DNA of 64,000 nucleotides from CAG-552 sp964516925 (GCA_964516925.1 CAZEXL010000001.1:62001-126000); one strand, 5' to 3'; shown: positions 35,019 through 44,714, numbered from the stretch's first letter. Notes: generated by a model from the letters alone, not told the origin. Translations and numbers: made by a program.

Positions 35019-36707
35019 TTAAACAAGCGACTTTTTATAGTCGTCGCACCACTGTTTAAGTTCCGCCGCCGCCAATTCTGCCTGAGACGTTACACCGTAT
35101 CCGCCGCTTAAACGAGCAATCTCTTTTATCATTCCGCAGTGGTCAAGTTTGTTTACGTTAGTATACGTTTGTTCGTTTACAACGTTTTTTTCTATAAAGA
35201 ATTGCTCCGACGCCATAGCTGCTATTTGCGGCAAATGCGTTACGCACAATACTTGATGATTGAGTGCGATTTGCTGCAATTTTTGTGCCACTGCTCTGCC
35301 GGTGGTTCCGCTTATACCCACGTCGATTTCGTCAAATATCATGGTGGGAATGTCGTCTTTTTCGCCGTTTACCACTTTTAGGGCAAGCATAAATCTTGAC
35401 ATCTCGCCGCCCGATATTATCTTGGTCATGGGTTGCAACGGCTGACCTTTGTTGGGACTGAAATAAAATTCGATTTTGTCCATGCCACGCGCCGAAACGA
35501 ATTCTTCGCAATTTTCGCGGCTTGGCAACGGCGCAAAATTTACCGCAAACTTAACGGCGTTCATACCCAACTCGGCAAGATGTTTTTCGATTTCAGCTTC
35601 AAAATTCTTTGCTTTTACTTTGCGTATTTCGCTAAGCGCAAGCGATATTTCGTATATTTCGTCAAGCTGTTTTTCCTTTTCGGTAGATAACTTAGCGTAT
35701 ATTTTGTCACTGTTTATAAGATCGTACAATCGCTCGGACGATTCGTTTAAAAACGCCGTCATCTTATCGTAGTCGCCGTACTTTTTGTGAAGCCGCTTGA
35801 TAAGTTCCAATCGCTCTTCGATTTTATCGAGGTCGCTTACGTCAAAATCTTTGTCTAGTTCGTCTTTTATGCATTCCGAAACGTCGCTTATTTCGTCGAT
35901 GATCGCGCCGAGTCTGGAGGCAAGTTCCCCATAACCGAGGTTTGCTATTGAATTAAGACTGCTTTCGGCGTTTTCTATAAGCTCAACCGCGCAAAAGTCG
36001 TCTTCGCTGAGCGATTTTAGCGCCATAGAAAGCGCATTATTGATTTTTTCCGCCGAAGCAATTACTTTGCGCTTAGAAAGAAGCTCTTCTTCCTCTCCCT
36101 TTTTAACTTTGGCTTTTTCTATCTCGTCTACTTGATATTGCAAAATATCTATTAGTCTTTCTCGCTCGTCGCCGCTACCTATGTCCGATAGTTTTTTGTT
36201 TATACGGTTGAGATTTTCAACTTTGTCGCCCAGCTTAGTAAGCAAATCAACCACGTCACGCCTGATGTAATAATCAAAAAGCCTGCTTTGCTCCGAAATT
36301 TTTGCTACGGATATGTACTCGTGTTGACCGTAAATATCTACAAGACGCTCGGTAAGACGTTTGAGCATTGCCGCCGTTGCCGTTCTGCCGTTTATACGAA
36401 CGTCGTTTTTTCCGTCCGCAAAAAAACGTCGGGTTACTATTACCTCGTCGTCTACGTCGTACCCCATGTCGTCCAGCACTTCGCGAGCCGAGCGCGTAAT
36501 TTGAAAAACGCCCTCGACAAAACCGCTTTGCGCGCCGAACCTTAGTAGCGACTTATCGTACTTTGCGCCAAGCAAAAGCATAATCGCATCGACAATTATC
36601 GACTTACCTGCTCCGGTTTCGCCGCTAAGGACGTTTAAACCCTCGCCAAACTCAAGCTCGGCGTTTTCTATAAGGGCAAGATTTTTTATGACAACACTTT
36701 TTAACAT
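35019..36707 (-). CDS. recN: DNA repair protein RecN
   Basis: 562-aa SMC-like ATPase acting in double-strand break repair. N-terminal Walker A GETGAGKSIIVDAI, long central coiled coil (about residues 160-370), and C-terminal signature ISGGEMSRFMLALK with Walker B TMIFDEIDVGISG. Usual length. Lies seven bases after argR, the classical argR-recN order; spoIVB, normally next, is 8 kb away. Confidence 0.96.
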   Translation of the reverse strand: MLKSVVIKNLALIENAELEFGEGLNVLSGETGAGKSIIVDAIMLLLGAKYDKSLLRFGAQSGFVEGVFQITRSAREVLDDMGYDVDDEVIVTRRFFADGKNDVRINGRTATAAMLKRLTERLVDIYGQHEYISVAKISEQSRLFDYYIRRDVVDLLTKLGDKVENLNRINKKLSDIGSGDERERLIDILQYQVDEIEKAKVKKGEEEELLSKRKVIASAEKINNALSMALKSLSEDDFCAVELIENAESSLNSIANLGYGELASRLGAIIDEISDVSECIKDELDKDFDVSDLDKIEERLELIKRLHKKYGDYDKMTAFLNESSERLYDLINSDKIYAKLSTEKEKQLDEIYEISLALSEIRKVKAKNFEAEIEKHLAELGMNAVKFAVNFAPLPSRENCEEFVSARGMDKIEFYFSPNKGQPLQPMTKIISGGEMSRFMLALKVVNGEKDDIPTMIFDEIDVGISGTTGRAVAQKLQQIALNHQVLCVTHLPQIAAMASEQFFIEKNVVNEQTYTNVNKLDHCGMIKEIARLSGGYGVTSQAELAAAELKQWCDDYKKSLV

Positions 36708-36713
36708 AATTTA

Positions 36714-37139
36714 TTACTGAATCATCTCGTAGAGATTTTCCATAGTTTTTTTTGCAGACTGTTCGTCCGAGCAAACGACCATTACCGTGTCTTCACCGGC
36801 AACACAACCAAGCACCTCGGAATCGTGCATTTTGTCAAGCATATCTCCCGTAGCGTTTGCGCAACCGGGCAACGTCTTTATTACCAGAATGTTGCACGCA
36901 ATATTTACGGACAACACCGCAATTTTAAATATTCGCTTTATCCTTTCGTTTACGGAATCAACTCCGGCTGCGATATATCTGGTTTTTACAAGCCCGAGTT
37001 CTTTTATGTCACGCGAAATGGTGGCTTGCGTAACGTTGTAGTTTAATTTTTTAAGTTCGTCGGCAAGCTCGTCCTGAGTTTCTATGTTTTTCGTAGAAAT
37101 CAGTTCCAAAATTTTGATCTGTCTTTCGTTTCGTTCCAT
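36714..37139 (-). CDS. argR: Arginine repressor ArgR
   Basis: 141-aa arginine-responsive hexameric regulator. The N-terminal winged helix contains NYNVTQATISRDIKEL and the C-terminal oligomerisation/arginine-binding domain contains LPGCANATGDMLDKM and CVAGEDTVMVV. Placed between nadK and recN as in Bacillus (ahrC). No arginine genes are nearby. Confidence 0.94.
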   Translation of the reverse strand: MERNERQIKILELISTKNIETQDELADELKKLNYNVTQATISRDIKELGLVKTRYIAAGVDSVNERIKRIFKIAVLSVNIACNILVIKTLPGCANATGDMLDKMHDSEVLGCVAGEDTVMVVCSDEQSAKKTMENLYEMIQ

Positions 37140-37151
37140 GTCATCCCTCCG

Positions 37152-37991
37152 CTAATTTTCGGTAAGTCCCCAAATATTGAGTTTGGATAAAAGCGCGCTG
37201 TAAAAGTTGCTGTTTTTAAGTCGCACAAAACTGAGCGTCATATCCGATTTGTAAAATTTTACGTCTTCGTTAACTTTAATTTTAGCAGATTCCACACCGT
37301 CGATTATCAGCGTTGCGTCTTCATACGCTCGGCACACCCTTATGTCCACCACTTCTTCGTCGCTTACGATTATAGGACGAGTGTGTAACGAATGCGAATT
37401 TATCGGCGTAAGACCTATAGCCTTTACTTTTGGACTCATTATATTGCCACCTGCCGAAAGCGAATACGCCGTCGACCCGGTAGGAGTACATACTATAAAA
37501 CCGTCGCACGCATATTTATCCACAAGCTGATCTTGTATGCGCACGTCTACGAATATCATCTTAGTGTCGCTACGATAAACTATTGCCTCGTTAAGCGCAT
37601 AGTATATTTCGCCGCCACACTCCGCGCAAAGCAATGCGCGTTCGTCAAGAGTGTACTCGCCTTTTTTTATAATATTAACGATTTCGCTTAAATTATTAAG
37701 CTCTACTTCCGCCATAAAACCGACGGTCCCTTTATTAACGCCCAAAATAGGAACTTTGTTAACCGCGCAACGTCTGCCTACGCCCAAAATCGTTCCGTCG
37801 CCGCCAACGGTGAGCAACATTTCAAGCTTTGAAAAAATTTCGTCGTCATAAATCTTGCGATCGGGATAATATTCGGATAAAGTAGGATCTAAATAATAAT
37901 CGATTTTTTCAGCGTCCAAAATGGTTACCACGGCTTTGGTAACGGAAAGATCGCTGTCTTTATATAAATTCGTGTAAATTCCAATCGCCAT
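37152..37991 (-). CDS. nadK: NAD kinase
   Basis: 279 aa, phosphorylating NAD to NADP. The GGDGTIL motif follows the N-terminal domain, with NKGTVGFMAEVE and TPTGSTAYSLSAGG as further signatures of the nucleotide-binding site. Ends 12 bases before argR. The rRNA methyltransferase gene (tlyA/yqxC type) that usually separates dxs and nadK is absent; only 24 bases lie between them. Confidence 0.95.
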   Translation of the reverse strand: MAIGIYTNLYKDSDLSVTKAVVTILDAEKIDYYLDPTLSEYYPDRKIYDDEIFSKLEMLLTVGGDGTILGVGRRCAVNKVPILGVNKGTVGFMAEVELNNLSEIVNIIKKGEYTLDERALLCAECGGEIYYALNEAIVYRSDTKMIFVDVRIQDQLVDKYACDGFIVCTPTGSTAYSLSAGGNIMSPKVKAIGLTPINSHSLHTRPIIVSDEEVVDIRVCRAYEDATLIIDGVESAKIKVNEDVKFYKSDMTLSFVRLKNSNFYSALLSKLNIWGLTEN

Positions 37992-38015
37992 ATTTTACTC
38001 CTTGGCAAAATTATA

Positions 38016-39824
38016 CTACATATTTTGAATATTTTCAAGCAAACTCAGCTCGTTATCGATGATTTCTTGTATATTTTGCGTTGTCAGCCCAGAATATTCA
38101 AACATTTTTGTCGTGTTGCGTATATCGCAAAACTCGTTTTTATGACCGAGCGATATAACTTTGTTCTTGTCTTTTACGTATTCACGCACATACGAGCCAA
38201 AGCCGCCGTGCAAAACGTTATCCTCTATGGTAATTATAACACCTTTAGTTTTGTCTAGGAACTCATAATCCAGCGGCGCAACGAATCTTGCGTTTACGAT
38301 ATTTGCTTTTTTTAGCGTGACGGCTATATCGTTAGCTCGCCCGACAGCAAGCACCGTAACCGACGAATTTTCATTTTTTAAAACTTCCCATTTGCCGAAC
38401 TCCACAGGCGAACGCATTCCGTAATCGACCGAGTATGACTTTGCGTACCTTATCGCAATAGGATGTTCGTACGACACGGCAAATTCTATCAATGATTTAA
38501 GCTCTTCGCCGTCTTTCGGCGAGGCTATCGCAAGATTAGGTATAAGCGAAAGATAGCTTAAATCAAACACGCCTTGATGCGTCACTCCGTCCGCACCGAC
38601 TGCGCCGGCTCGATCTATAAGAAAGGCTACGGGCAAATCGTTAAGACAAACGTCATGCAAGACTTGATCGAAACCACGCTGCAAAAACGTCGAATAGACT
38701 CCAAAAAACGGTTTTATTCCGCCTTTTGCAAGGCCTGCGCAAAAAGACACGGCGTGCTGCTCGGCAATAGCTACGTCGTAAAACTTATGCGGATATTTTT
38801 GCGCAAAATCATTAAAGCAAAGCCCGTCCGCCATTGCCGCGGTTACAACGGCAATATCTTGAGTTTTAGCAATTTCCACCAGCGTACTGCCGGCAACGGA
38901 CGACATCGATTTTTGTTTAGTCGCATTTTGCGGAGAAACGCCGTGATAAGCTTGAGGATTATTTTCGGCATCCGCAAGCCCCTTACCTTTCTTTGTTAGC
39001 AAGTGTATTATAATCGGCTGCGTGCCTTGCTTGGCAAGCTCAAAAGCGTTAACTACGTCCGTGATATCGTGTCCGTCGTATGGACCGTAATATTTCAGTC
39101 CGAAACGTTCGAAAAATTTGTTACCCATGAGCCCGGATTTTACTTTGTTCTTTACGCCCGTTAAAAGTTTTACGATGGGTTTGCCCACAAACGGCAATCC
39201 GTACAAATCGTACTTTAACGCTCTTTTTGCGTCAACGAATTTTTTATTTACTCTGAGCTTATTAAAATACTTGCTCATAGCTCCTACGTTACGACTTATC
39301 GACATTTTGTTATCGTTAAGAACTATTATCAGCTTGGTCGGTCTGTCGCCAAGGTCGTTAAGAGCTTCGTATATTTCACCGCTTGTAAACGCGCCGTCGC
39401 CGACTATCGCGATAACGTTCGTAGCTTCGTGTCGCATATCGCGCGCTCTGGCAAGTCCAAGCGCCATCGACAAAGAATTCCCGCTATGTCCAGTTTTAAA
39501 CGGATCGAATTCGCCTTCGCTTGACGACGGAAAACCCGAAGCTCCGCCGTCCGTTCGCAAATTTTCCATTAGCTCCGCTCTGCCCGTAAGAAACTTATGA
39601 GCGTACGTTTGATGTCCTACGTCCCATACCGCTTTATCACGCGGCAAATCAAAAACGTAATGAAGCGCAACGGTTAGTTCCACCGCGCCCAAACTAGACG
39701 CAAGGTGTCCGCCATTCTTTGTGGTAACGGCAATAATTCGTTTTCGCAAATAAGCCGAAAGCTCTTTAAGTTCCGACTCGCTTAATGTTTTTATATTTTC
39801 GCTGTTAATTGCCGAGTAATCCAT
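38016..39824 (-). CDS. dxs: 1-deoxy-D-xylulose-5-phosphate synthase
   Basis: 602-aa thiamine-diphosphate enzyme, first step of the MEP isoprenoid pathway, condensing pyruvate and glyceraldehyde-3-phosphate. Signatures: GHLASSLGAVELTVALHYVFD, DVGHQTYAHK, the ThDP motif GDGAFTSGEIYEALN...LNDNKMS, and the C-terminal transketolase segment with AEQHAVSFCAGLA and DRAGAVGADGVTHQG. Seven bases from ispA, giving a local isoprenoid pair. Confidence 0.96.
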   Translation of the reverse strand: MDYSAINSENIKTLSESELKELSAYLRKRIIAVTTKNGGHLASSLGAVELTVALHYVFDLPRDKAVWDVGHQTYAHKFLTGRAELMENLRTDGGASGFPSSSEGEFDPFKTGHSGNSLSMALGLARARDMRHEATNVIAIVGDGAFTSGEIYEALNDLGDRPTKLIIVLNDNKMSISRNVGAMSKYFNKLRVNKKFVDAKRALKYDLYGLPFVGKPIVKLLTGVKNKVKSGLMGNKFFERFGLKYYGPYDGHDITDVVNAFELAKQGTQPIIIHLLTKKGKGLADAENNPQAYHGVSPQNATKQKSMSSVAGSTLVEIAKTQDIAVVTAAMADGLCFNDFAQKYPHKFYDVAIAEQHAVSFCAGLAKGGIKPFFGVYSTFLQRGFDQVLHDVCLNDLPVAFLIDRAGAVGADGVTHQGVFDLSYLSLIPNLAIASPKDGEELKSLIEFAVSYEHPIAIRYAKSYSVDYGMRSPVEFGKWEVLKNENSSVTVLAVGRANDIAVTLKKANIVNARFVAPLDYEFLDKTKGVIITIEDNVLHGGFGSYVREYVKDKNKVISLGHKNEFCDIRNTTKMFEYSGLTTQNIQEIIDNELSLLENIQNM

Positions 39825-39830
39825 TATGCT

Positions 39831-40643
39831 TTATTCCTTTCTTCCGGCAGCCTTTAATGCAAGGTTTATAAAGAAATCGCTATTTATGCCAGACATAGTA
39901 AGCGCATTGATTGCTTTTTGAGTGCATATTTTTACCGTTTCTACGGACTTTTCTATACCGAAACATCCTACGTATGAGTTTTTTGGCGCGCTTCCCTTTT
40001 CGGCAATGTCCATAAGATCGTCGTATACCTGAAAAGCAAATCCGAAATTAAAGCAGTATTCCTTAAAAGCTTTAAAGTACGTTTGCGGAGCTTGAGCCAT
40101 AATCAGCCCGCTTTGCGCAGCCGCCCACAACAAAAAACAAGTTTTTTTGTTGTATATATCCTCAACGCGATCACTAAAGTTATCGCAATTTAATTCGCTA
40201 ATTTGTCCGCCTATTACTCCTGCGCCGCCACAACAAAGTGAAAACTCGTAGCCTGCTTTTGCAGCCAACGGATTGGATATCGACGCTTTTAGTATTAAGC
40301 TAAAACAAAGATTAAGCAAAGCGTCGCCCGCCAGCAACGCATTAGCTTGCCCGAACATTTTGTGGCACGTTGGTTTACCTCGGCGCAAAGCGTCGTCGTC
40401 CATGCACGGCAAATCGTCGTGAACGAGCGTGTATTGATGCAAACACTCTATAGCAACTGCAAAATTTATTACGCTTTCGTCTACCTCTTTCCCGAACAAA
40501 GCGTATGCGTTAAGAAACATAAGCGGACGCAATCGCTTTCCGCCGCAAGAAAAAACGTACTTTACAACAGAATAAAGCGGCTCGTCAAAACCCGCTTCGT
40601 CCACTCTTTGTTCTATCCATTTTTGCAACGTTTCTTTATTCAT
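39831..40643 (-). CDS. ispA: Polyprenyl synthetase, geranyl/farnesyl diphosphate synthase type
   Basis: 270-aa head-to-tail prenyltransferase. Both aspartate-rich motifs are present: HDDLPCMDDDALRRGKPTCH and the second at QVYDDLMD; GGKRLRPLMFL is the substrate-lysine region. Position between xseB and dxs is the conserved IspA location in Firmicutes. The chain length of the product is inferred, not read. Confidence 0.93.
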   Translation of the reverse strand: MNKETLQKWIEQRVDEAGFDEPLYSVVKYVFSCGGKRLRPLMFLNAYALFGKEVDESVINFAVAIECLHQYTLVHDDLPCMDDDALRRGKPTCHKMFGQANALLAGDALLNLCFSLILKASISNPLAAKAGYEFSLCCGGAGVIGGQISELNCDNFSDRVEDIYNKKTCFLLWAAAQSGLIMAQAPQTYFKAFKEYCFNFGFAFQVYDDLMDIAEKGSAPKNSYVGCFGIEKSVETVKICTQKAINALTMSGINSDFFINLALKAAGRKE

Positions 40644-40830
40644 TCAGTATTGCGTCCATTTCAGACTTAATTTCCGTTATTTTGCCTTTGTATGCCTTAA
40701 GCGTGTCCATACATTCTTTAGTAAGTTTTACGCCTTGTTCAAAAAGCTTAAGTCCCTCTTCAAGCGAAACACCGCTTTCCATCTTTAAAGTGAGTTCTTC
40801 CAATTCTTTAAGTTTTTGTTCTAAGTTCAT
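40636..40830 (-). CDS. xseB: Exodeoxyribonuclease VII small subunit
   Basis: 64-aa helical subunit of Exo VII: LEQKLKELEELTLKMESG then LEEGLKLFEQGVKLTKEC matches the family closely. Overlaps xseA by four bases and ispA by eight, so translationally coupled on both sides. Confidence 0.94.
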   Translation of the reverse strand: MNLEQKLKELEELTLKMESGVSLEEGLKLFEQGVKLTKECMDTLKAYKGKITEIKSEMDAILNE

Positions 40831-42071
40831 ATTCGCTCCTTTGCGGTAACCGTTGCGCCGAACGAACCGCCGCTGAGTATTACTTTTACTCGATCGCCCA
40901 CGTTGACTTCAGTCGCATTGCTTACTTGAGTTCCGTCTTTTATTACTTTTGCATATCCGCAAGACAAGATTTTAAGCGGACTCGTTTTATCTAGCGATGC
41001 GGCAACGAGATTCAAGTCACGTTCTACCGCTTCGCTTTTTTTATTTACGCTTTCATACAGCGATTTCACGCTTTGCTCGCAGTTGTCTTCGGCATTGCAA
41101 ACGCATTTATCCACCGCGTCACCCATTTTACGCGCACACTTGTCGATTTGGTTCTTAAATTCGAAAAATTTGCGACTGCATTCAAAAGCCAAGTCCGAGG
41201 AAACGCTTTTTGCTTTTAGCCCGATTTTTGAAACGAGATTTTCTACACCGTTTTTTAGCTGTAAAAGATTTGCCGCAAATCGCTGAAGAAAACTTTCGTT
41301 GTTGCGAACTATCAATTCGGCAGCTATACTCGGGGTTCCCGCCCTTACGGACGATGCAAAATCACACAACGTGTAATCCACCTCGTGCCCGACGGCAGAT
41401 ATTATCGGATGAACGCAATCAAAAACGCTACGAGCAGTAATTTCGGTATTAAAGCAACCGAGGTCTTGTTCCGATCCACCGCCCCGAGCGACCACTACTA
41501 TATCGTATTCTTTTAAATTCGTATTTTTTAGTGCCTGTGCTATCGTTTGTTCTGCGCCGCCGCCTTGAACCTTTACGCCGTAAACGTCCACGTCGATATA
41601 TCCGCACGAATTGCGGTTAAGCGTTTCTAGAAAATCGTGAATTACCGCACCTTCGACGCTCGTTACAAGCGCAAGTTTTTGCACAAACTGCGGCATACTT
41701 TTCTTGTTATCGAAAACGCCTTCTTTAGCAAGACGTTGCTTTAGATCGTTGAATTTTGCAAGCAAGTCCCCTTTACCTACAGCAGAAGCGTTAACGACAA
41801 CGAAAGTTATCTTGCCGCCCTTAGGATAAAATCTAACTCCGCCGATAACTCGTATTTTATCGCCGATTTCAAATTCGAATCTTGATCCGAATTTGACGCA
41901 AGGTAAAACGCATTCTCCTTCCTTTAACGTAAGATAAGTGTTCCCGACAGTATATTTTATTTCGGAAACTTCGCCCTCTACGGTAATGTTTTGTAAAATC
42001 AATTCGTCGTCGAATACGTTTTTTACGTAATTATTAAGCTGAGATACGGTTAGTACTTTATTCAAGCGCAA
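40827..42071 (-). CDS. xseA: Exodeoxyribonuclease VII large subunit
   Basis: 414-aa catalytic subunit degrading single-stranded DNA. An N-terminal OB fold (LTVSQLNNYVKNVFDDE, VGNTYLTLKE) precedes the catalytic domain with VTSVEGAVIHDFLETL, VARGGGSEQDLGCFN and AVGHEVDYTLCDFASSVRAGTPSIAAE; a coiled-coil C-terminal region follows. Length is typical of Firmicutes. Overlaps folD by 14 bases. Confidence 0.96.
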   Translation of the reverse strand: MRLNKVLTVSQLNNYVKNVFDDELILQNITVEGEVSEIKYTVGNTYLTLKEGECVLPCVKFGSRFEFEIGDKIRVIGGVRFYPKGGKITFVVVNASAVGKGDLLAKFNDLKQRLAKEGVFDNKKSMPQFVQKLALVTSVEGAVIHDFLETLNRNSCGYIDVDVYGVKVQGGGAEQTIAQALKNTNLKEYDIVVVARGGGSEQDLGCFNTEITARSVFDCVHPIISAVGHEVDYTLCDFASSVRAGTPSIAAELIVRNNESFLQRFAANLLQLKNGVENLVSKIGLKAKSVSSDLAFECSRKFFEFKNQIDKCARKMGDAVDKCVCNAEDNCEQSVKSLYESVNKKSEAVERDLNLVAASLDKTSPLKILSCGYAKVIKDGTQVSNATEVNVGDRVKVILSGGSFGATVTAKERI

Positions 42072-42906
42072 GCGCCGCCTTAACTATATTTTTAAGCAAC
42101 ATTGCTATCGTCATAGGTCCAACGCCGCCCGGAACGGGCGTTATGAATCCGGCAACTTCCTTTACTTCGTCAAACGCAACGTCACCGCAAAGACTTCCGC
42201 CTTCACGATTCATTCCGACGTCGATAACCACCGCACCCTTCTTTACCATATCAGCCCTTATAAGTCCCTTTTTGCCTACCGCTACCACCAAAATATCGGC
42301 GTGACGAGAAAAATTAACAAAGTTATTCGTATGCGAGTGGCACATTGTTACGGTCGCATTATTTTCCATTAGCAACAATGACGTAGGCTTGCCTACGATA
42401 TTGCTTCGTCCGATAACGACGGCGTTTGCGCCGGAAATGGGTCTGCCGGTAGATTTTATAAGTTCGATTATTCCGCACGGCGTACAAGCGTTAAGCGACG
42501 GGTTGCCAAGCATAAGGTTTCCCGCATTTTCGGCAAGGAATCCGTCCGCATCTTTTTTTGGCGATATATGTGAAAGCACGACGTTCTGATGCATATGCGC
42601 AGGCAACGGCAACTGAATCAGTATTCCGTCTACCTTGTCGTCGTTGTTAAGTTTGCAAATAAGCTCGATAAGCTCTTCTTCGCTTGTAGAAGCGGGTAAT
42701 CTGTATGCAAAAGATTGAATACAATTTTCGTTGCATGCGTTTATTTTGTTTCGAACGTAAATTCCGCTTGCAAAATCGTCGCCGACCAAAATTACCGCAA
42801 GTCCTATTTTTCTGCCGTTGCGCGCAAGGTAAGCTTCCGCTTCTACCTTTACCTCAGCTTTAATTTGCGCTGCAATTTTCTTTCCGTCTATAATTTGTGC
42901 GCTCAT
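42058..42906 (-). CDS. folD: Methylene-THF dehydrogenase / methenyl-THF cyclohydrolase FolD
   Basis: 282-aa bifunctional folate enzyme. Signatures: the DGILIQLPLP motif, PKKDADGF, the NADP-binding segment VVIGRSNIVGKPTSLLL and GGVGPMTIAMLL. The catalytic lysine is in the YVRNKINAC segment. With glyA, trmFO and the cyclodeaminase gene at 56 kb this is one of four folate one-carbon genes here. Overlaps nusB by four bases. Confidence 0.96.
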   Translation of the reverse strand: MSAQIIDGKKIAAQIKAEVKVEAEAYLARNGRKIGLAVILVGDDFASGIYVRNKINACNENCIQSFAYRLPASTSEEELIELICKLNNDDKVDGILIQLPLPAHMHQNVVLSHISPKKDADGFLAENAGNLMLGNPSLNACTPCGIIELIKSTGRPISGANAVVIGRSNIVGKPTSLLLMENNATVTMCHSHTNNFVNFSRHADILVVAVGKKGLIRADMVKKGAVVIDVGMNREGGSLCGDVAFDEVKEVAGFITPVPGGVGPMTIAMLLKNIVKAALALE

Positions 42907-43307
42907 TTGTTTTCCTCCGCATTTTTAATAACCGATGCCAAAATTCCGTTTATATACGCCGCGCTCTTTTCGGTAGAATAAATTTTTGACAACTCCACCG
43001 CTTCGTTTGCCGAAACCTTATACGGGATATCTTCCATGTATAAAATTTCGTAAATGGCAACGAGCAAGATCGCCATGTCGATTTTATAGAGTCTTTCAAA
43101 CTCGTACGAACGAGCATACTTTTTTATTATGCTATCAAGACGTTCCTTGTTTTGCATAATGCCGTAAAACACTTTGTTAAAATAAGCCTTGTCGTCATCG
43201 TCGATGTTTTCGGTTACAAGCTGAACGGTTAAATCGTTGGCTTCGCCGCAAACACCTGCTTCATACACAAGCTTAAAAACATTTTCTCTTATTGTTCTTC
43301 TACTCAT
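42903..43307 (-). CDS. nusB: Transcription antitermination factor NusB
   Basis: 134-aa all-helical protein of the rRNA antitermination complex. Begins SRRTIRENVFKLVYE and ends with AILLVAIYEILYMEDIPYKVSANEAVELSK...INGILA, the conserved NusB C-terminus. Follows asp23 after 32 bases. Confidence 0.94.
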   Translation of the reverse strand: MSRRTIRENVFKLVYEAGVCGEANDLTVQLVTENIDDDDKAYFNKVFYGIMQNKERLDSIIKKYARSYEFERLYKIDMAILLVAIYEILYMEDIPYKVSANEAVELSKIYSTEKSAAYINGILASVIKNAEENK

Positions 43308-43327
43308 TTTCTCTCCAAAACGAATAA

Positions 43328-43347
43328 CCCTATAGATTTCTATAGGG
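43328..43347 (-). other. Hairpin spanning the asp23 stop codon
   Basis: Eight-bp perfect stem CCCTATAG / CTATAGGG with a four-base loop. The TAG stop of asp23 lies within the stem. The following sequence (TTATTCGTTTTGG) is a poor T-run, so this is not a strong terminator; it may tune read-through into nusB. Confidence 0.5.
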
Positions 43348-43669
43348 TAGTCGCATCTTTATTCTCGCTGAATTCAACGCCTAATACGTTTACGTCGATT
43401 TTGCCCGCCTTATAAGTGGTACTTGTTTCGATGTTGCGTTTTATATTGTTCTGCACTCTAAACGCTACGTCGGAGCAACTTACGCCGTAATAAACGTTTA
43501 CGTTTACCACTACGTTCACCACGTTGCCGACAACGTCGATTTTTACGCCTTTACCTTGTAACGAGCCTACTCCGCTTATCTCTTGCGTTGCAAGCCGCAC
43601 TATAGATAATAATACGTGATTGCCGTACGTTACGTCGCCGCTAGAAGCGCTGTTAATCAAATTCCTCAT
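43340..43669 (-). CDS. Asp23/Gls24 envelope stress protein family (YqhY-like)
   Basis: 109 aa: YGNHVLLSIVRLATQEISGVGSLQGKGV and NVNVYYGVSCSDVAFRVQNNIKRNIE are the core of the Asp23 family. The conserved spot between spoIIIAH and nusB corresponds to yqhY in Bacillus, linked there to acetyl-CoA carboxylase control; the accBC genes usually beside it are absent. Own promoter at 43702-43730. Confidence 0.9.
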   Translation of the reverse strand: MRNLINSASSGDVTYGNHVLLSIVRLATQEISGVGSLQGKGVKIDVVGNVVNVVVNVNVYYGVSCSDVAFRVQNNIKRNIETSTTYKAGKIDVNVLGVEFSENKDATTL

Positions 43670-43701
43670 TGCTAAACACCCACTTTTAGTTTATTGAGTA
43701 T

Positions 43702-43730
43702 ATTATAACATAAGAATTTGAAAAATACAA
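43702..43730 (-). promoter_or_regulatory. Sigma-A-type promoter for the asp23-nusB-...-recN unit
   Basis: Minus-strand TTGTAT (43730-43725), 17 bases, TATAAT (43707-43702), about 30 bases before ATG 43669. Confidence 0.75.
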
Positions 43731-43739
43731 TTATTTTAC

Positions 43740-44222
43740 TTATTCTACAGGAATAATTCTGACGTCAAAAGACGATTTATCTGTTTCCGTTACGATAATG
43801 TCCGTGATTTGCGTAACCTGAACGTCGGTCAGCTCGTCTGCCTTTACTATTACGTTAACGCTTTCGGTAGAGTTCGTTACAACGACGTCGTCGAATCCAA
43901 GCGACTTTATAAGTCCTTCCAGCACAAGTTCAAGTTCCATGTTTTGCGTTAGCTCGAGCTTAGATTGGGTAGCGGTTGCTATCGCTTCGGAACCTGCGTC
44001 GGAATTTTCGATAATTGCGTCCAGATACAATATAGTTTGTTCTCTGGTCGCTATTCTGTCCGTTCGATACGTATCGAAAAAGGACGCTGAACTTAAATTG
44101 TCGTCACTGCCGCCGCTAGTGCTTACGGCGTTTCCGTTGAGTACGATATTAAGTACGCCCGTAACTACCAATAATACCAGCATACCGCACAAAATAAATA
44201 CTTTTTTCTTTTTACTTAACAT
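43740..44222 (-). CDS. spoIIIAH: Stage III sporulation protein SpoIIIAH
   Basis: 160-aa mother-cell membrane protein that meets SpoIIQ across the intermembrane space to form the feeding channel. One N-terminal TM helix (VFILCGMLVLLVVTGVLNIVL), then an acidic linker and the YscJ/FliF-like domain (SLGFDDVVVTNSTESVNVIVKADELTDVQVTQI). Shorter than in Bacillus (218 aa) but of the length usual in Clostridia. Last gene of the spoIIIA operon. Confidence 0.9.
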   Translation of the reverse strand: MLSKKKKVFILCGMLVLLVVTGVLNIVLNGNAVSTSGGSDDNLSSASFFDTYRTDRIATREQTILYLDAIIENSDAGSEAIATATQSKLELTQNMELELVLEGLIKSLGFDDVVVTNSTESVNVIVKADELTDVQVTQITDIIVTETDKSSFDVRIIPVE

Positions 44223-44240
44223 TTAATTTGCCTCCATAAT

Positions 44241-44714
44241 TTATTTGCTCATTTCGAATACCAAAACTTTGTCTGTCGATATATCCATCAACGTGGCTAT
44301 CGCCATAATAATATCTACCTTGACTTTAGCATTGTTACCTCCTTCGCAAACTATAAGCACGCCGACCGCCTTAGGATAAATTTCCTTTACGACTATCGGC
44401 TCACCCGAATTCTGTACGATCTGCGTGGTCGAGGAACTTCCGTTTATCGTAACGTTTTGCGCCGTTACGATTTCCACTCCCGACTCCCAATTTATTACCA
44501 CTTTAGTTTTTCCGACGCCTTCTATGCCCGAAACCGCGCTTTGGATTTCTTGTTGTTTTTGCGAACAATAGTCGCTTGCGACGATCTCCGCTTCAACATC
44601 GCCGCTTTGCTTGAACGATGAAAAATATATGGCAAGCATTATTACGACAGCTACCACGGCAATTATAAGCTCTTTGTGCTTCATTTCTTTGAGTTTGCTT
44701 ATAATCTTACCCAT
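44241..44714 (-). CDS. spoIIIAG: Stage III sporulation protein SpoIIIAG
   Basis: 157 aa. One N-terminal TM helix (ELIIAVVAVVIMLAIYFSSF) and a ring-building motif domain: GVGKTKVVINWESGVEI and IYPKAVGVLIVCEGGNNAKVKVDI are characteristic. In Bacillus it forms a large ring in the feeding channel. Overlaps spoIIIAF by eight bases. Confidence 0.92.
   Translation of the reverse strand: MGKIISKLKEMKHKELIIAVVAVVIMLAIYFSSFKQSGDVEAEIVASDYCSQKQQEIQSAVSGIEGVGKTKVVINWESGVEIVTAQNVTINGSSSTTQIVQNSGEPIVVKEIYPKAVGVLIVCEGGNNAKVKVDIIMAIATLMDISTDKVLVFEMSK

Noticed and set aside
37516..37524. Exact DnaA box TTATCCACA
   Set aside because: A lone match inside nadK coding sequence; there is no cluster and no AT-rich unwinding region, so it is not an origin.
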